A stretch of DNA of 64,000 nucleotides from Paenibacillus gyeongsangnamensis (GTDB taxonomy: Bacteria; Bacillota; Bacilli; Paenibacillales; NBRC-103111). The DNA lies in assembly GCF_027533625.1 (NCBI RefSeq), contig NZ_JAQAGZ010000015.1, positions 1 to 64,000 on the forward strand, in the 5' to 3' direction. Below are positions 1-9,568 of this stretch, one piece after another (positions within the stretch are counted from its first letter, which is position 1; each line of letters opens with the position of its first letter). The translations under genes were made by a program, and so were the position numbers. The notes under the pieces are model-generated. The model made no database searches, was not told where the DNA came from, and saw nothing but the letters and a program-made list of their open reading frames with translations.

Positions 1-372
1 TGGCAGGATAAGCTCTTCCAACATGCAGCCGAAAAAAACCATTCACCGCACAAGGGATACGTCTGTCCAAATTTAGGGGGAGAAATTGAATGGGTACTGC
101 TAAAGGTTGTTCATCACAGCTACCAACCTTTCATTTCCAATTCTGGAGTTGCTTTTAGCCCCCTAAACTGCTGCTTTCAATATTGAAATGGTGCTTTTTG
201 AACAGGCTCTATAAGCTCTTTTCCTTAAGGAAAGATGAAAAATATTACGTTTACATCATTTACCTCCGTGAACTCTGTGATTATTAAGCGATCGTTCATC
301 TTGACATAAGATGTTTTTAATAATTGATCGCTATATTAGTCTAGTCGTAGTTATATTTGGGGAGGAAATGGA
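1..372. other. Leader stretch without a recognised gene
   Basis: I recognise no coding sequence here on either strand. The stretch has a 9-bp perfect inverted repeat (TTTAGGGGG at 72-80, CCCCCTAAA at 159-167) separated by about 80 bp, and a nested dyad just upstream of the first gene (listed separately). The repeat could be a remnant of a mobile element end, but no transposase is visible. Confidence 0.4.
287..332. promoter_or_regulatory. Nested inverted repeat upstream of the COG4705 gene
   Basis: AGCGATC (287-293) pairs with GATCGCT (326-332), and inside it CATCTT (297-302) pairs with AAGATG (308-313). It lies 40-85 bp before the start codon at 373. It could be a repressor operator or a 5'-leader hairpin. 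No recognised riboswitch consensus and no clean -10 box were found, so the role is inferred only from position. Confidence 0.35.
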
Positions 373-1176
373 ATGGTTTCAAATGGAAAAGTAAAGGAGA
401 TCTTGACTAAGGTTCCGGAAATTACGTTCTATTTCTGGATCATCAAGGTGCTGACCACTGGAATGGGCGAGGTGTTCTCCGATTATCTCGTCCATCAATT
501 CAATCCGCTAATTGCGGTAGCTCTCGCGGGAATTGGTTTGGCAGCCTCGTTGGTACTGCAGTTCTCAGTACGTCGATATGTGGTATGGATCTATTGGTTG
601 GTTGTGATCATGGTCAGTATCTTTGGTACGATGGCTGCCGATGTTGTGAACAGTATCCTCTCACCCCTTGGATCAACCGTGTTCTATGTGGCGGCTCTGA
701 CCATGATCTTCATAATCTGGTACACGAAAGAGAAGACTCTGTCGATACACAGTATCTACACCCATCGTCGCGAGTTTTTTTACTGGTCCACTGTACTGGC
801 AACGTTCGCGCTCGGCACCGCTGCAGGAGACATGGCCGCGGATACCATGCACTTGGGTTATTTCTCCTCTGGCGTGCTATTTACCGTCTTGCTTGCTATC
901 CCGGCTCTGTGCAGCTGGTTGTTTGGTCTAAATAAAATTGTGGCCTTCTGGTTCGCCTACATCATGACGCGGCCGGTAGGTGCCTCGTTCTCGGACTGGA
1001 TATCTGCGCCTTCTCACCACGGTGGTCTTGGGATAGACAAAGGCCAGCTCAGCCTTGGCTTAACGATTATTATCGTTGTTCTTGTCGGTTACCTGGGGAT
1101 CACCCGCAGAGATATTCAGGAAAAATCTAAAGCTTCACAGACGTTGCAGCCGGAAACAACCCCGCCTGCTTTGTGA
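373..1176 (+). CDS. COG4705 (DUF347-repeat) multi-spanning membrane protein
   Basis: A 267-residue, strongly hydrophobic protein with about seven or eight membrane segments. The family signature repeats are visible: KVLTTGMGEVFSDYL near residue 25, an ALGTAAGDM block near residue 147, and TRPVGASFSDW near residue 198. These internally similar acidic/Gly segments are typical of the DUF347 repeat. Members are uncharacterised inner-membrane proteins; the conserved Asp/Glu and Thr residues within helices suggest small-solute or cation transport, but that is inference. The start ATG follows a GGGGAGGAAATG ribosome site. It appears to be a single-gene unit; the next gene downstream is a remnant. 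Confidence 0.85.
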   Translation: MVSNGKVKEILTKVPEITFYFWIIKVLTTGMGEVFSDYLVHQFNPLIAVALAGIGLAASLVLQFSVRRYVVWIYWLVVIMVSIFGTMAADVVNSILSPLGSTVFYVAALTMIFIIWYTKEKTLSIHSIYTHRREFFYWSTVLATFALGTAAGDMAADTMHLGYFSSGVLFTVLLAIPALCSWLFGLNKIVAFWFAYIMTRPVGASFSDWISAPSHHGGLGIDKGQLSLGLTIIIVVLVGYLGITRRDIQEKSKASQTLQPETTPPAL

Positions 1177-1276
1177 GCACGTAATGCCTGCCCCAAGTAT
1201 CTAGTGAGCGTCTTTCGTCTAACAATTAATTTACTGTGATATAATGGTAATAATCATCCGGGGAGGAGGGGGGTTA

Positions 1277-1378
1277 GTGAATTTTGCAACCCCTCCGCAT
1301 TTTACAGTAGTTGCCGATAAAATGGAACAAATGGTTCAGTGGTATCAAGAACAAAAAGATAAATTACATCCGGTATAG
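1277..1378 (+). pseudogene. Fic-domain protein remnant
   Basis: A 33-codon GTG-initiated frame after a GGGGAGGAGGGGG ribosome site. It encodes ATPPHFTVVADKMEQMVQWY followed by a segment ending KLHPV. This matches the region just before the catalytic HPFxxGNG motif of Fic AMP-transferase proteins (PPHF..VP..M..L..W......HP). The motif itself is missing and the frame stops, so this is probably a truncated piece of a Fic gene; a coincidental short ORF is the alternative. Confidence 0.5.
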
Positions 1379-1429
1379 TTTGCAAAGATATATTGGGGTT
1401 GTTAAGTGATCATCCGGAAAAAATACTAC

Positions 1430-1451
1430 AGGAGCTGCCGCGGCAGCTCCT
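1430..1451. terminator. Perfect hairpin between convergent units
   Basis: An uninterrupted 22-bp palindrome (AGGAGCTGCCG/CGGCAGCTCCT) lies 21 bp beyond the stop of the kinase gene on the minus strand. On that strand it is followed by TGTAGTATTTTTT. It is probably the kinase terminator and may act in both directions. Confidence 0.65.
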
Positions 1452-1472
1452 TCTGTTTAACTCATTTTATCA

Positions 1473-4352
1473 TCATTGAAAAACCGTAGAGTACTTGAGC
1501 GGTAAAATAATTTCAACGGTTGTTCCCCGGCCGACTTCACTTGCAATCTGAATGGTCCCGTGATGCTCCTTGATGATTTTGAAACAAATCATTAAACCTA
1601 GGCCTGTTCCTTTTTCCTTCAGGCTGTAAAAAGGTTCGCCAAGGTGGGGGATTCTGTCATGCGGTATTCCGTATCCGTTATCTTTCACTTGAACCGAAAC
1701 GGAATCCGTGTTTGGTTTGATTATAATCTCAATTTGGCCTCCTTGCGGCATGGCTTCAATGCCATTTTTCACAATGTTGATAAACACTTGCTTAAGCTGA
1801 TTTTCATCGCATTCAATAAGCGCCTCCCCGGATTCCGACTCTATCAAAATCTGTACATTGTGCATGATCGCAAGCGGATAGAGAAAAGAAGCAACCTGCC
1901 GGATCACCATTTCTAAATTTTTCTCATCAAATTTCGCGGTTTGAGGCTTCGCCACGGTCAGAAATTGGTTGGCAATCCATTCCAATTGTTCAATTTCGGA
2001 TAACATGATTTCCAAGTACCGATAGCTGTCTGTGTCGGTTGTTCGGGAATTCAGTAAGCTGAGGAACCCTTTGAGTGTCGTAAGCGGATTGCGAATTTCG
2101 TGGGCAATCCCTGCTGCCAGCTGACCGACAACGGCAAGTTTCTCCGTTTTACGAAGCAGTTCTTCCGTTTGCTTCAGTTCCGTGATGTCACGTCCAATGA
2201 TGATAAGTCCTTTGCGTGTGCCGTCCGCATGATAGATCGGAATTTTGATAATATCGTAAACCGTTGCGATACCTTTGGGAGTTGGAATGATTTCTTGGAT
2301 GCGAATCAGACTGCCTTTTTCCCAAGCCCATTGATCGGACAACGTGCATTGCCAAAAAGCTTCCCGATGAAATTCATTGCACGCGGCAAGTTCATGATCC
2401 GTCATTCCCAGGTAGTCGGTATCCTCTAATTGTAAAGAAGCAAGTGCAACATCGTTCGCTTCGACCCACCTTCCATGACCGTCCTTGAATATAACGATGT
2501 CAGGCATGGAGTTAATCAATGTCCGCAGCCGTTTCTCGCTTCCTATCAGCTCTTCGCGCATTCGTTTCAGTTCAGTAATATCTCTTGAAATGACCACATA
2601 GGCGACGGCATTGCCTTTGCTGTCAAAGAGCGGGGAAGCGAAATTGCTGACATCGATCAGGCTTCCATCCTTGCGCTGTCTTACGGTTTCATAAGGGAGG
2701 ACTTGCTGGGTACTGAATACCTTGTTATAAAGCTCGTCGGCTTCCCATTTTAGGTGGTCGGGAATCGTTGGGATCTTTTTTCCGAGCAGTTCCTGCTCGG
2801 TCCAGCCGTATATTTTTTCAAAAGATCTATTGGCTTTTACGATATGAAGATTCGTGTCTGTAACAAGAACCGCATCTTCCGTATTGCGGAAGTAGAACTC
2901 AAGCTGTTCTTTTGTCGACTTCAAGTCTTCGTGGATTTGATGATAATTCGGCGTGATATCCCGCATTGTTTCATAAACGCCGACGATTTCGTTGTCCACA
3001 ATGATCGGAAAGCTTCTTAACGAGACATGAATACTATGCCCCTGCTTATGACGGACAGCAGCTTCGTACTCTTGCTGCATACCGCTTGCCGAATTGGCAA
3101 AAGCCCGCAGCTTTCGTTCTTTGAAATCAGGGAGAGTTAAGTCTTGGACCTTTAGGTTTCTCAGTTCACTCGCATCAAAGCCAAGCAATCTTTCAGCTGC
3201 CGGATTGGCGCCAAGGAGAATCCCTTCTAAATCATAAGAGAAAATGGCGTCAGGATGATGCTCGAATAACGATTTATAAAAGCGGTCTTGTTTGGAAGCG
3301 GTTGCGCTCTTTTCTGCAGTGTCGTCTCTTTGTAGCGGTGATGAGGCTGCCCGGGTATGGCGGAAATCCGGTAAATATTTGAAAACGGCAAGGTCGGGCG
3401 GAAGGATATGGATAATCGACCCGATGGCCACTCCTCCGTAAAAGTAAGGTGTGAGTTCAAATAGCCACATCGTATTATCATGTTCAATCTCCCAATTCTC
3501 CCTTGAAGGAAAAGATTCTTTTATGAGCGGTGTATTTTCCATCCAATGATCGGGTGAGATCCAGCCTTTCTCATATAGCAGCTTGGAAGCTTTGATGACT
3601 CGTCCTCCGCGGTCTAGAACAGCTAGCGGATGGGTTGATCTTTTGGTTAGCTCGGCAAAATACTGAGACAGCCGGAAACGCTCGAATTTCAATTGATGGC
3701 AAAGCATATTCTCGATATCTTGGGCCACCTGGGCAACGGCATCAAGTGATTTCGGATCATTAACCGTCCAAAAGCCGGTTAAATCGATAACACCGAGCAC
3801 TTTGCCTGTAGCGGGGTCGCGGATGGGGGCAGCGGAGCATGTCCAGCCATGAATCTCTTGGCAAAAATGCTCGCCGGCAAACACCTGAGTCGGTACCCCG
3901 ATGACTAAGGCTGTTCCGATCGCATTCGTCCCTGCGCTGCCTTCGCTCCAGTCTGTGCCGGGCGAGAAGTTAATGTCTTCCGCTTTCAACATTAAAGACA
4001 TATCGCCGTCAAAGTAAATCATTTCGCCGGCCGCGTTAGAATATGTCACGAGATAGCCGGTATTTGCTGAAAGCTGCTTCAATTTCTTTAAAAACGGTTC
4101 AATCATTCGAAATAACGGATCACATGTCACGAACTCTTGAATTTGATCCATTCCTAAGTTATAAGAGGCTTTACTAAGGAGCGGATTGACCCCTTGCTCT
4201 ATGCAACGCTGCCAAGAATTGTACATGGAAGTCCTGACATTAAGCTGCGAGGAGCTTCCGGACATAAACTTTTCCCATTCGCGTTCGAGCGTTGTTTTAT
4301 TGCTTTTCGGAGAACTGCTTAAACTAAAGGTTACGAATCTGTTGTTTGCCAT
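1473..4352 (-). CDS. GAF-PAS-PAS-PAS sensor histidine kinase (KinA/KinE-like)
   Basis: A 959-residue cytoplasmic kinase with no membrane segment. Residues 80-220 form a GAF domain of the AcoR/sigma-54-activator type (FSPGTDWSEGSAGTNAIGTA, then TGKVLGVIDLTG). Three PAS domains follow near 358-470, 485-595 and 605-725. The HisKA H-box is GIAHEIRNPLTTLKG with His751; the N-box is near 858-863, the G1 box DNGYGIP near 892 and the G2 box GTGLGL near 916. The C-terminal half resembles Bacillus sporulation kinases feeding Spo0F. No response regulator is adjacent, which fits an orphan phosphorelay kinase. The N-terminus, borrowed from transcription activators, is unusual for that group. Start: ATG after AGGAGGCGGAGG. 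Confidence 0.9.
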   Translation of the reverse strand: MANNRFVTFSLSSSPKSNKTTLEREWEKFMSGSSSQLNVRTSMYNSWQRCIEQGVNPLLSKASYNLGMDQIQEFVTCDPLFRMIEPFLKKLKQLSANTGYLVTYSNAAGEMIYFDGDMSLMLKAEDINFSPGTDWSEGSAGTNAIGTALVIGVPTQVFAGEHFCQEIHGWTCSAAPIRDPATGKVLGVIDLTGFWTVNDPKSLDAVAQVAQDIENMLCHQLKFERFRLSQYFAELTKRSTHPLAVLDRGGRVIKASKLLYEKGWISPDHWMENTPLIKESFPSRENWEIEHDNTMWLFELTPYFYGGVAIGSIIHILPPDLAVFKYLPDFRHTRAASSPLQRDDTAEKSATASKQDRFYKSLFEHHPDAIFSYDLEGILLGANPAAERLLGFDASELRNLKVQDLTLPDFKERKLRAFANSASGMQQEYEAAVRHKQGHSIHVSLRSFPIIVDNEIVGVYETMRDITPNYHQIHEDLKSTKEQLEFYFRNTEDAVLVTDTNLHIVKANRSFEKIYGWTEQELLGKKIPTIPDHLKWEADELYNKVFSTQQVLPYETVRQRKDGSLIDVSNFASPLFDSKGNAVAYVVISRDITELKRMREELIGSEKRLRTLINSMPDIVIFKDGHGRWVEANDVALASLQLEDTDYLGMTDHELAACNEFHREAFWQCTLSDQWAWEKGSLIRIQEIIPTPKGIATVYDIIKIPIYHADGTRKGLIIIGRDITELKQTEELLRKTEKLAVVGQLAAGIAHEIRNPLTTLKGFLSLLNSRTTDTDSYRYLEIMLSEIEQLEWIANQFLTVAKPQTAKFDEKNLEMVIRQVASFLYPLAIMHNVQILIESESGEALIECDENQLKQVFINIVKNGIEAMPQGGQIEIIIKPNTDSVSVQVKDNGYGIPHDRIPHLGEPFYSLKEKGTGLGLMICFKIIKEHHGTIQIASEVGRGTTVEIILPLKYSTVFQ

Positions 4353-4649
4353 ACCTGCATCCTCCGCCTCCTGTTATAACAGATTGTATCTCCAATGCTT
4401 TTGAGATCGGCAAGTGCTCATTGGAGGCAATGATGTTGCCATAAAAGCTATAACAAAGATGGAATAATTATAATGCGTAATGGATTCATACATCAATAAA
4501 ATGTGAGCGAAAAACAAAAAAATTACTTTCATGCTATGCAATCGGAATGGATATACCATGCTTTCTTATTGAAGAATGAGAAGTAAAGGGGCTGCATATT
4601 AATTTAATAGAATTCTCTTAATTTTGGGTTAAATTTACTATTATTTAAG
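4353..4649. other. AT-rich intergenic stretch
   Basis: This should contain the promoter of the upstream minus-strand kinase. No gene, hairpin or clear operator was recognised. Confidence 0.3.
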
Positions 4650-4802
4650 CATTATCAATCCATTCGATCCAAGCCTGGCATCCTTACCAGAAAATTGGCT
4701 GATCTGTGTGAAACGACGGAACGAACGATCTACATCGATCTGGATGCTCTAAGTGCTATGAATATTCCCATTTCCAATTTAACGTTGGAAGCAGCTGTAT
4801 GA
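4650..4802 (+). pseudogene. WYL/DeoR-type regulator N-terminal stub
   Basis: An open frame of 50 codons without a start encodes RKLADLCETTERTIYIDLDA followed by LSAMNIPIS. This matches the helix-turn-helix of YafY/WYL-domain regulators (KLA..L.VSERTIYRDI.AL...GIPI). The initiator region is lost and the protein stops directly after the HTH, so the sensor WYL domain is missing. Confidence 0.6.
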
Positions 4803-4832
4803 AGCTTAATTCGAGGGTTGGGGGGATGCGCT

Positions 4833-7346
4833 TTGAATTCGTTAACGAGAATCGGGCATTTATATGAGGTTATCCAAAGCAGCCCGATGCAGCGTAAGAT
4901 ATTGCTTACAGCCAGCAATGCGCAAGGCCATCAGTGGCTCGAGCAGGTGGCGAGGCAATATGGCCCTGTTCTGAACACCGAGGTGATGACGCCGGAATCT
5001 TGGGTGCTCGAAAGACTTAAGCTGATCCTCGCAAGGAACAAGGTCCGTTATGTCTCCGGCCTGGAATCCAAATGGATCGTCTGCAAATTGATTCAGGGAA
5101 TGACGGGAGCCGCAGCCTCCTATTTGACCGGAATGACTTTAACACCGGGTCTGTTGAAAGCTTTCCATCATGCGGTCATGGAGCTCCGCGGGGCACGAGT
5201 GCGAGCGGATCAATTGATGCCGGAGCATTTTGAAAACGAGCAAAAGGGCCTGTTCGTCAAAGCGCTGCTGGGACAATACGAGAGAGAGCTGATGGTGAAC
5301 AAGCTTGCCGATCTTGCCGCCCTGCTGCCGTATGCGGAGCAGCTTCGCCGGGCAGAGGATTGTATTGTCGTGGATGAAGGGGCCGTTCGGGACCATGCCG
5401 TTCGAAGCCTTCTTGAGGCTCTCACTGCAGGTGGCTGTATCCCTCTATTCGCCGAACAAGGGTTCACAAGTCCGAATTCCGCTTTCCCTGCTGAAACCGC
5501 GGAATTGTTTCACGCCTTGGGCCCGATGGCGGAAGTGAGAGAGGTGATACGCCGGATCACGGAGAAGGACATCCCATGGGATCAAGTGGAGATCATCGCT
5601 TCGGACTACGACAAGAGCGCAGCGGCTGTTTATACCATAGCCTCGATGGCACAAATCCGATGCACATTTTCGGGCGGACTTCCTATTGGCATCACGAATG
5701 CGGGCAAAGCGGCAAAGCTCTATTTGGAATGGCTGAAGACCGGGTATCGTGTAGATTGTCTGCTATCTGGGCTCAAGCAAGGCATTATCCGGTTGCGTGA
5801 TCAAGAGCGGGAGGATATCCCAACGGCAAACGTGATCCGCGAGCTGGAGCGTTCAGGAATCGGTTGGGGGCGGGAGCGATATAAGCTGTTGGAGAGTATG
5901 CCGGATGCAAAGAACATGACAGAGGATCAAGCAAGGGTCTTGCGAATGCTACGCCGGGTTTTTGAACGATTATTCCATCCTCTCACTGATACGGCCCTCG
6001 CTTCACCGGAGAAGCTAATCAATACCGTGATAGATTTCGTCGAGACGTATGCGGTTGTAAAAAATGAGGGCGATGTTCAAGTCCTTAACGGCCTTAAGAA
6101 TTTGGCGCAGTCGCTGAACAGGGCCGGAGAGCTTACGATGGATTGCACGCTTGCCTTGCGGCATGTTCGTGAAGCCGTGGAGGAGTTAAGAATTCATACA
6201 GCGAGTAAACCCTCTCCTGGTCGAATTCATGTCACCTCCCTCGCTTCCGGCGGGAATACAGGAAGGCCCTGCACCTTCATCGTGGGAATGACCGAAACGA
6301 ATTGGTCCGTTTCCACCAGGCAGGATCCTGTATTGCTTGACGAAGAACGCAGCCGAATCAGTCCCTATTTACTCCAAAGCCGGGAGCTTATGAAGCTGCA
6401 GAAGGAGGAGCGCGATAGCCGGATCGGGTTGATCCGCGGCTCATGTACCCTGAGCTACTGTTCTTATGACATAGCGGAGAATCAGGAGAAGCTGCCGGCA
6501 TATGAAATGCTTCAAGTGTTCCGCAGGAAAAAGAAGCAGGAAGAAGCGGACTACGAAACGATGAAGTACGAGATGGGAGAAGCCGTAAGATTCTATGGCG
6601 GTACGGCGGACTTATCCATGAATGCGGCCGAGGCCTGGATGCGATCCCTTGTAACGGACGGTTCCCGGATTAAAGCGGGGCAGGCGGGCGTATACTCCTA
6701 CTATTCTTCGTTAATGGATGGAAAAAAGGCCGAGCAGTCGAGGCTTGCACTCGAATGTTCGGCTTACGATGGAATTGTTGACACGGATACCTATCCTATG
6801 CCGCTTCCGGGAGATACCCATCCGGCTTCGGCGTTTAGTGCCGGTAAGCTGGAGCTTTACGGAAGATGTCCTCTGCAATTCTTTTATCAAGAGATTCTCG
6901 GAGTTCGGGTGCAAGAGGCCGCCGTCTATGACCGCACGAAATGGCTGGACGCCATGCAGCGGGGAAGCTTGCTTCATGAAATTTTCAACCGGTACCTTAT
7001 GAGCTTAAAAGAAGCTTGTCTGGATGGTAGTGAATCGTTACATCACGATCAATTCCTATTAAATGACATCATGGAACGAGAAATCGGGAGATTCGCTGAA
7101 GAAGTACCGGCTACGCGGGCTGCCTCATCGTCATGTAATACTTGCTCTTTAAGCAAACCGGCTCACCTCCACAATGTGCCTGAGCCTCTCACTATTCTCA
7201 GGAGCGTTCCTCTTCTCCGTAAACTGCTCGGCATGGGAACCGCAAACGGACTTATAATCACACCATGTGCAGCTCTTAGGATCGGCGGCAGGCGGGAACA
7301 GCCCCTGCTTCATCGCGTCCATCTCCGTCTGAAGCAGCAGCATTAA
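4833..7346 (+). pseudogene. AddB/RecB-like PD-(D/E)XK nuclease, C-terminus lost
   Basis: A long open frame resembling AddB-family helicase/nuclease proteins: an inactive UvrD-like body, the FIVGMTETNW segment near residue 485, and the start of the nuclease domain with the first iron-sulphur cysteine in LYGRCPLQFFYQ and RGSLLHEIFNRYL. After about position 7110 the reading frame no longer looks like the family. The missing end, with the CxxC...C cysteines, lies on the opposite strand at 7149-7421. The protein therefore lacks the catalytic nuclease core and cannot assemble the Fe-S cluster. TTG at 4833 is preferred as start because GGGGGGA lies 7 bp upstream. No AddA gene is nearby. Confidence 0.7.
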
Positions 7347-7421
7347 GTCTTCGCGGCGATTTTGCGGCCGGCTCACTTCCTCTCCCAGTCCGCGTTCGGT
7401 GGGTACTGAATAATGCGATCC
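7149..7421 (-). pseudogene. Inverted C-terminal piece of the AddB-like nuclease
   Basis: Read on the minus strand, the frame gives VPTERGLGEEVSRPQNRRED, a stretch ending MKQGLFPPAADP, and then SCTWCDYKSVCG. CxxCx5C following FPPA is the C-terminal iron-sulphur signature of AddB-type nucleases, exactly what the plus-strand gene at 4833-7110 lacks. The simplest reading is an inversion with one breakpoint near 7110-7150 and the other near or beyond 7421. Above 7421 on this strand there is a stop and no further clear similarity. Confidence 0.65.
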
Positions 7422-7501
7422 AGAAGACAGTAAATTTCAAGGCTCGCCCGAAAATACGATCCAATCCAGCACGTTCTTGGGCGAACCTGGCACACCTCGA
7501 A

Positions 7502-7717
7502 ATGGCGTTTTTCTGGAAATACAGTGGTGAAAAAAATGTTACTCCATTCCCGCCGATTCCGGAAGCGGCAACTTTCGGGAAACAGCTCAGTACGAACATT
7601 CAACAGGCGGAAATGGGCAAAATGACTGTGCAGCAAGCTCTGGAAGATGTACAGAAGCAAATTGCCCCGATGGTGGATTCTGAAATTAAAGCATGGCAAG
7701 AAAGCGGACAGAAATAA
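7502..7717 (+). pseudogene. Sugar ABC solute-binding protein, C-terminal remnant
   Basis: The last ~55 codons of a family-1 extracellular solute-binding protein are visible: ATFGKQLSTNIQQAEMGKMT, then VQQALEDVQKQIAPMVDSEI before the stop. About 350 N-terminal residues, including the lipoprotein signal, are gone; the sequence upstream belongs to the inverted nuclease fragment. The stop codon overlaps the start of the following permease gene (TAATG), as in an intact transporter operon. Confidence 0.75.
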
Positions 7718-8694
7718 TGATAGAAGAAAGAAAATCTAAAACAACCTTTCCCCGGGCACTTTTAAGTTCGGGGAAAGGACGTTCATCACTAGTCCTTCAC
7801 AGAAACTTATGGGGAATATTTTTCGTTTTTCCCTGGGTGATCGGCTTATTGGGACTTGTACTCTATCCGATTCTCTTATCCTTGTATTATAGTTTTACCA
7901 ACTACAGTATTGTCGGTACCACTCATTGGGTAGGTCTTTCAAATTATCAGCAATTGATGGTTGATCCAACTTTCTGGAAAACAACCTATAATACCTTATA
8001 TCTTGTCATATTCATGGTCCCGTTAAGTTTGTTGGTTGCCTTAATTTTCGCAGTTTTATTAAATCAACCGATTAGAGGACTTCGAATATTTCGGACTTTG
8101 TTATATTTACCTCAATTGGTTCCACCGGTAGCTACAGCCATGCTCTGGATTTGGATTTTTAATCCCCAGTTTGGGATGATCAATAATATTCTGCGCTTCT
8201 TTCATATTACTGGTCCTCTTTGGCTAGCTAGTATGGAGTGGGCGAAGCCAAGCATGATTCTCCTGCATTTATGGGGAGTAGGTGGAACCATGATGATCTT
8301 TTTGGCAGGTCTTCAAGGGGTTTCACCAACTTTGTTGGAAGCGTCCCGCCTTGATGGCGCTAATGCATGGCAGCGATTTCGCCATATTTCTTTCCCGGCC
8401 ATTTCACCACTGATGTTATTTAATCTGATTATGGGCGTACTAGGGGCTATGCAGTTTTTCACACAGGCCTACATCATGGGTGGGGGCGCTGCGGATGGTG
8501 GCAGCGTAGGGCCAGGAGGAAGCTTAGAATTTTATTCTATTTATTTGTTCCAGCTTGCATTTATCAGCTTGCGGATGGGGTATGCATCTTCCTTGGCATG
8601 GGTGTTGTTCCTGATGATCGCTGTGTTGGTAGGCCTGCTAATCTGGTGGTCGAAAAAATGGATTTATTATGAGGGATTGAAAAAATGGAAATAA
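7717..8694 (+). CDS. Carbohydrate ABC transporter permease (MalF/UgpA type)
   Basis: A 325-residue inner-membrane permease with six membrane helices. The cytoplasmic EAA loop that contacts the ATPase is EASRLDGANAWQRFRHISFP near residue 209. Start: ATG overlapping the stop of the binding-protein remnant; the frame stays open 24 bp upstream, but the overlap is typical for these operons. It pairs with the MalG-type permease that overlaps its 3' end. The binding protein of this importer is truncated, so it may be non-functional unless another binding protein substitutes. The ATPase would have to come from elsewhere (MsmX-like). Confidence 0.9.
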   Translation: MIEERKSKTTFPRALLSSGKGRSSLVLHRNLWGIFFVFPWVIGLLGLVLYPILLSLYYSFTNYSIVGTTHWVGLSNYQQLMVDPTFWKTTYNTLYLVIFMVPLSLLVALIFAVLLNQPIRGLRIFRTLLYLPQLVPPVATAMLWIWIFNPQFGMINNILRFFHITGPLWLASMEWAKPSMILLHLWGVGGTMMIFLAGLQGVSPTLLEASRLDGANAWQRFRHISFPAISPLMLFNLIMGVLGAMQFFTQAYIMGGGAADGGSVGPGGSLEFYSIYLFQLAFISLRMGYASSLAWVLFLMIAVLVGLLIWWSKKWIYYEGLKKWK

Positions 8695-9542
8695 CGAAGC
8701 GAATTATTAAGACCAAAAAACCTATCCAAATAAACATCATTTTTACTTATGTGCTGTTAGTCTTCATCAGCATCGCGATGACATTTCCTTTTTTTTGGAT
8801 GCTTACATCTTCGTTGAAACCTCTTGAGCATATGTTCACTCTTCCTATCCAATGGATCGAATGGCCGTTTTTATGGGAAAATTATCCAAATGCTTTAAAA
8901 ACGATTCCGTTTTGGAGTCAATTGGGAAATACGGTATATCTTTCGCTGATGACAGTTATGGGTTCAGTACTTTCCAGCAGCATGGTGGCGTATGGATTAT
9001 CGAAAATCGCATGGTTTGGACAGCAATTTCTTTTCGGTATTTTGCTGGGAACGATGTTTTTGCCGGGAATCGTTACGTTTATTCCGACATATCTGATCTT
9101 TCGTGATTTAGGATGGGTGGGCACATACTGGCCGTTAATCGTTCCTCATTTTTTGGGTGTTCCTTATTATATATTTGTATTTCGACAGTTTTTTTTGATG
9201 ATTCCGGAATCTGTAAGCGAGGCCGCAAAAATTGATGGCGCTTCTGAATGGCGTATCTTTTGGCAAATCATTTGTCCGTTAAGCAAACCGGCCATGACCA
9301 CCGTTTCCCTGCTCTCTTTCGTTGGGGCGTGGACGGACTATATGGGGCCGCTTATTTATTTGAACACACCAGAGCACTGGACGCTTTCTATAGGGTTAAG
9401 CTCATTTTTAAAACAGCATTCCGCTGATTGGAACCTGCTTATGGCTGCTTCTGTCGTATTTACGCTTCCCATGGTGGTCATCTTTTTTGTAGGCCAACGT
9501 TACTTCATTTCGGGGATTACGATTTCCGGCGATTCAAACTAA
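8685..9542 (+). CDS. Carbohydrate ABC transporter permease (MalG/UgpE type)
   Basis: A 285-residue protein with six membrane helices and the EAA loop EAAKIDGASEWRIFWQIICP near residue 180. The start ATG lies 10 bp inside the preceding permease gene (translational coupling). It forms the second half of the membrane channel of a family-1 carbohydrate importer. The C-terminal sequence YFISGITISGDSN is the usual family ending. Substrate cannot be told, because the binding protein is truncated. Confidence 0.9.
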   Translation: MEITKRIIKTKKPIQINIIFTYVLLVFISIAMTFPFFWMLTSSLKPLEHMFTLPIQWIEWPFLWENYPNALKTIPFWSQLGNTVYLSLMTVMGSVLSSSMVAYGLSKIAWFGQQFLFGILLGTMFLPGIVTFIPTYLIFRDLGWVGTYWPLIVPHFLGVPYYIFVFRQFFLMIPESVSEAAKIDGASEWRIFWQIICPLSKPAMTTVSLLSFVGAWTDYMGPLIYLNTPEHWTLSIGLSSFLKQHSADWNLLMAASVVFTLPMVVIFFVGQRYFISGITISGDSN

Positions 9543-9568
9543 TTTTGTTGATGAAAGGAAAAAATGTT

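Noticed and set aside
301..337. TTGACA...TATATT as promoter of the first gene
   Set aside because: The spacing is about 25 bp, too long for a sigma-A promoter; TTGACA also falls in the loop of the nested dyad.
585..935. Second frame within the COG4705 gene
   Set aside because: Overlaps a strongly supported membrane protein; composition typical of an out-of-frame translation.
4674..4690. TGGCATCCTTACCAG as a third sigma-54 promoter
   Set aside because: The -12 TTGC element is absent and the sequence lies inside the WYL-regulator remnant.
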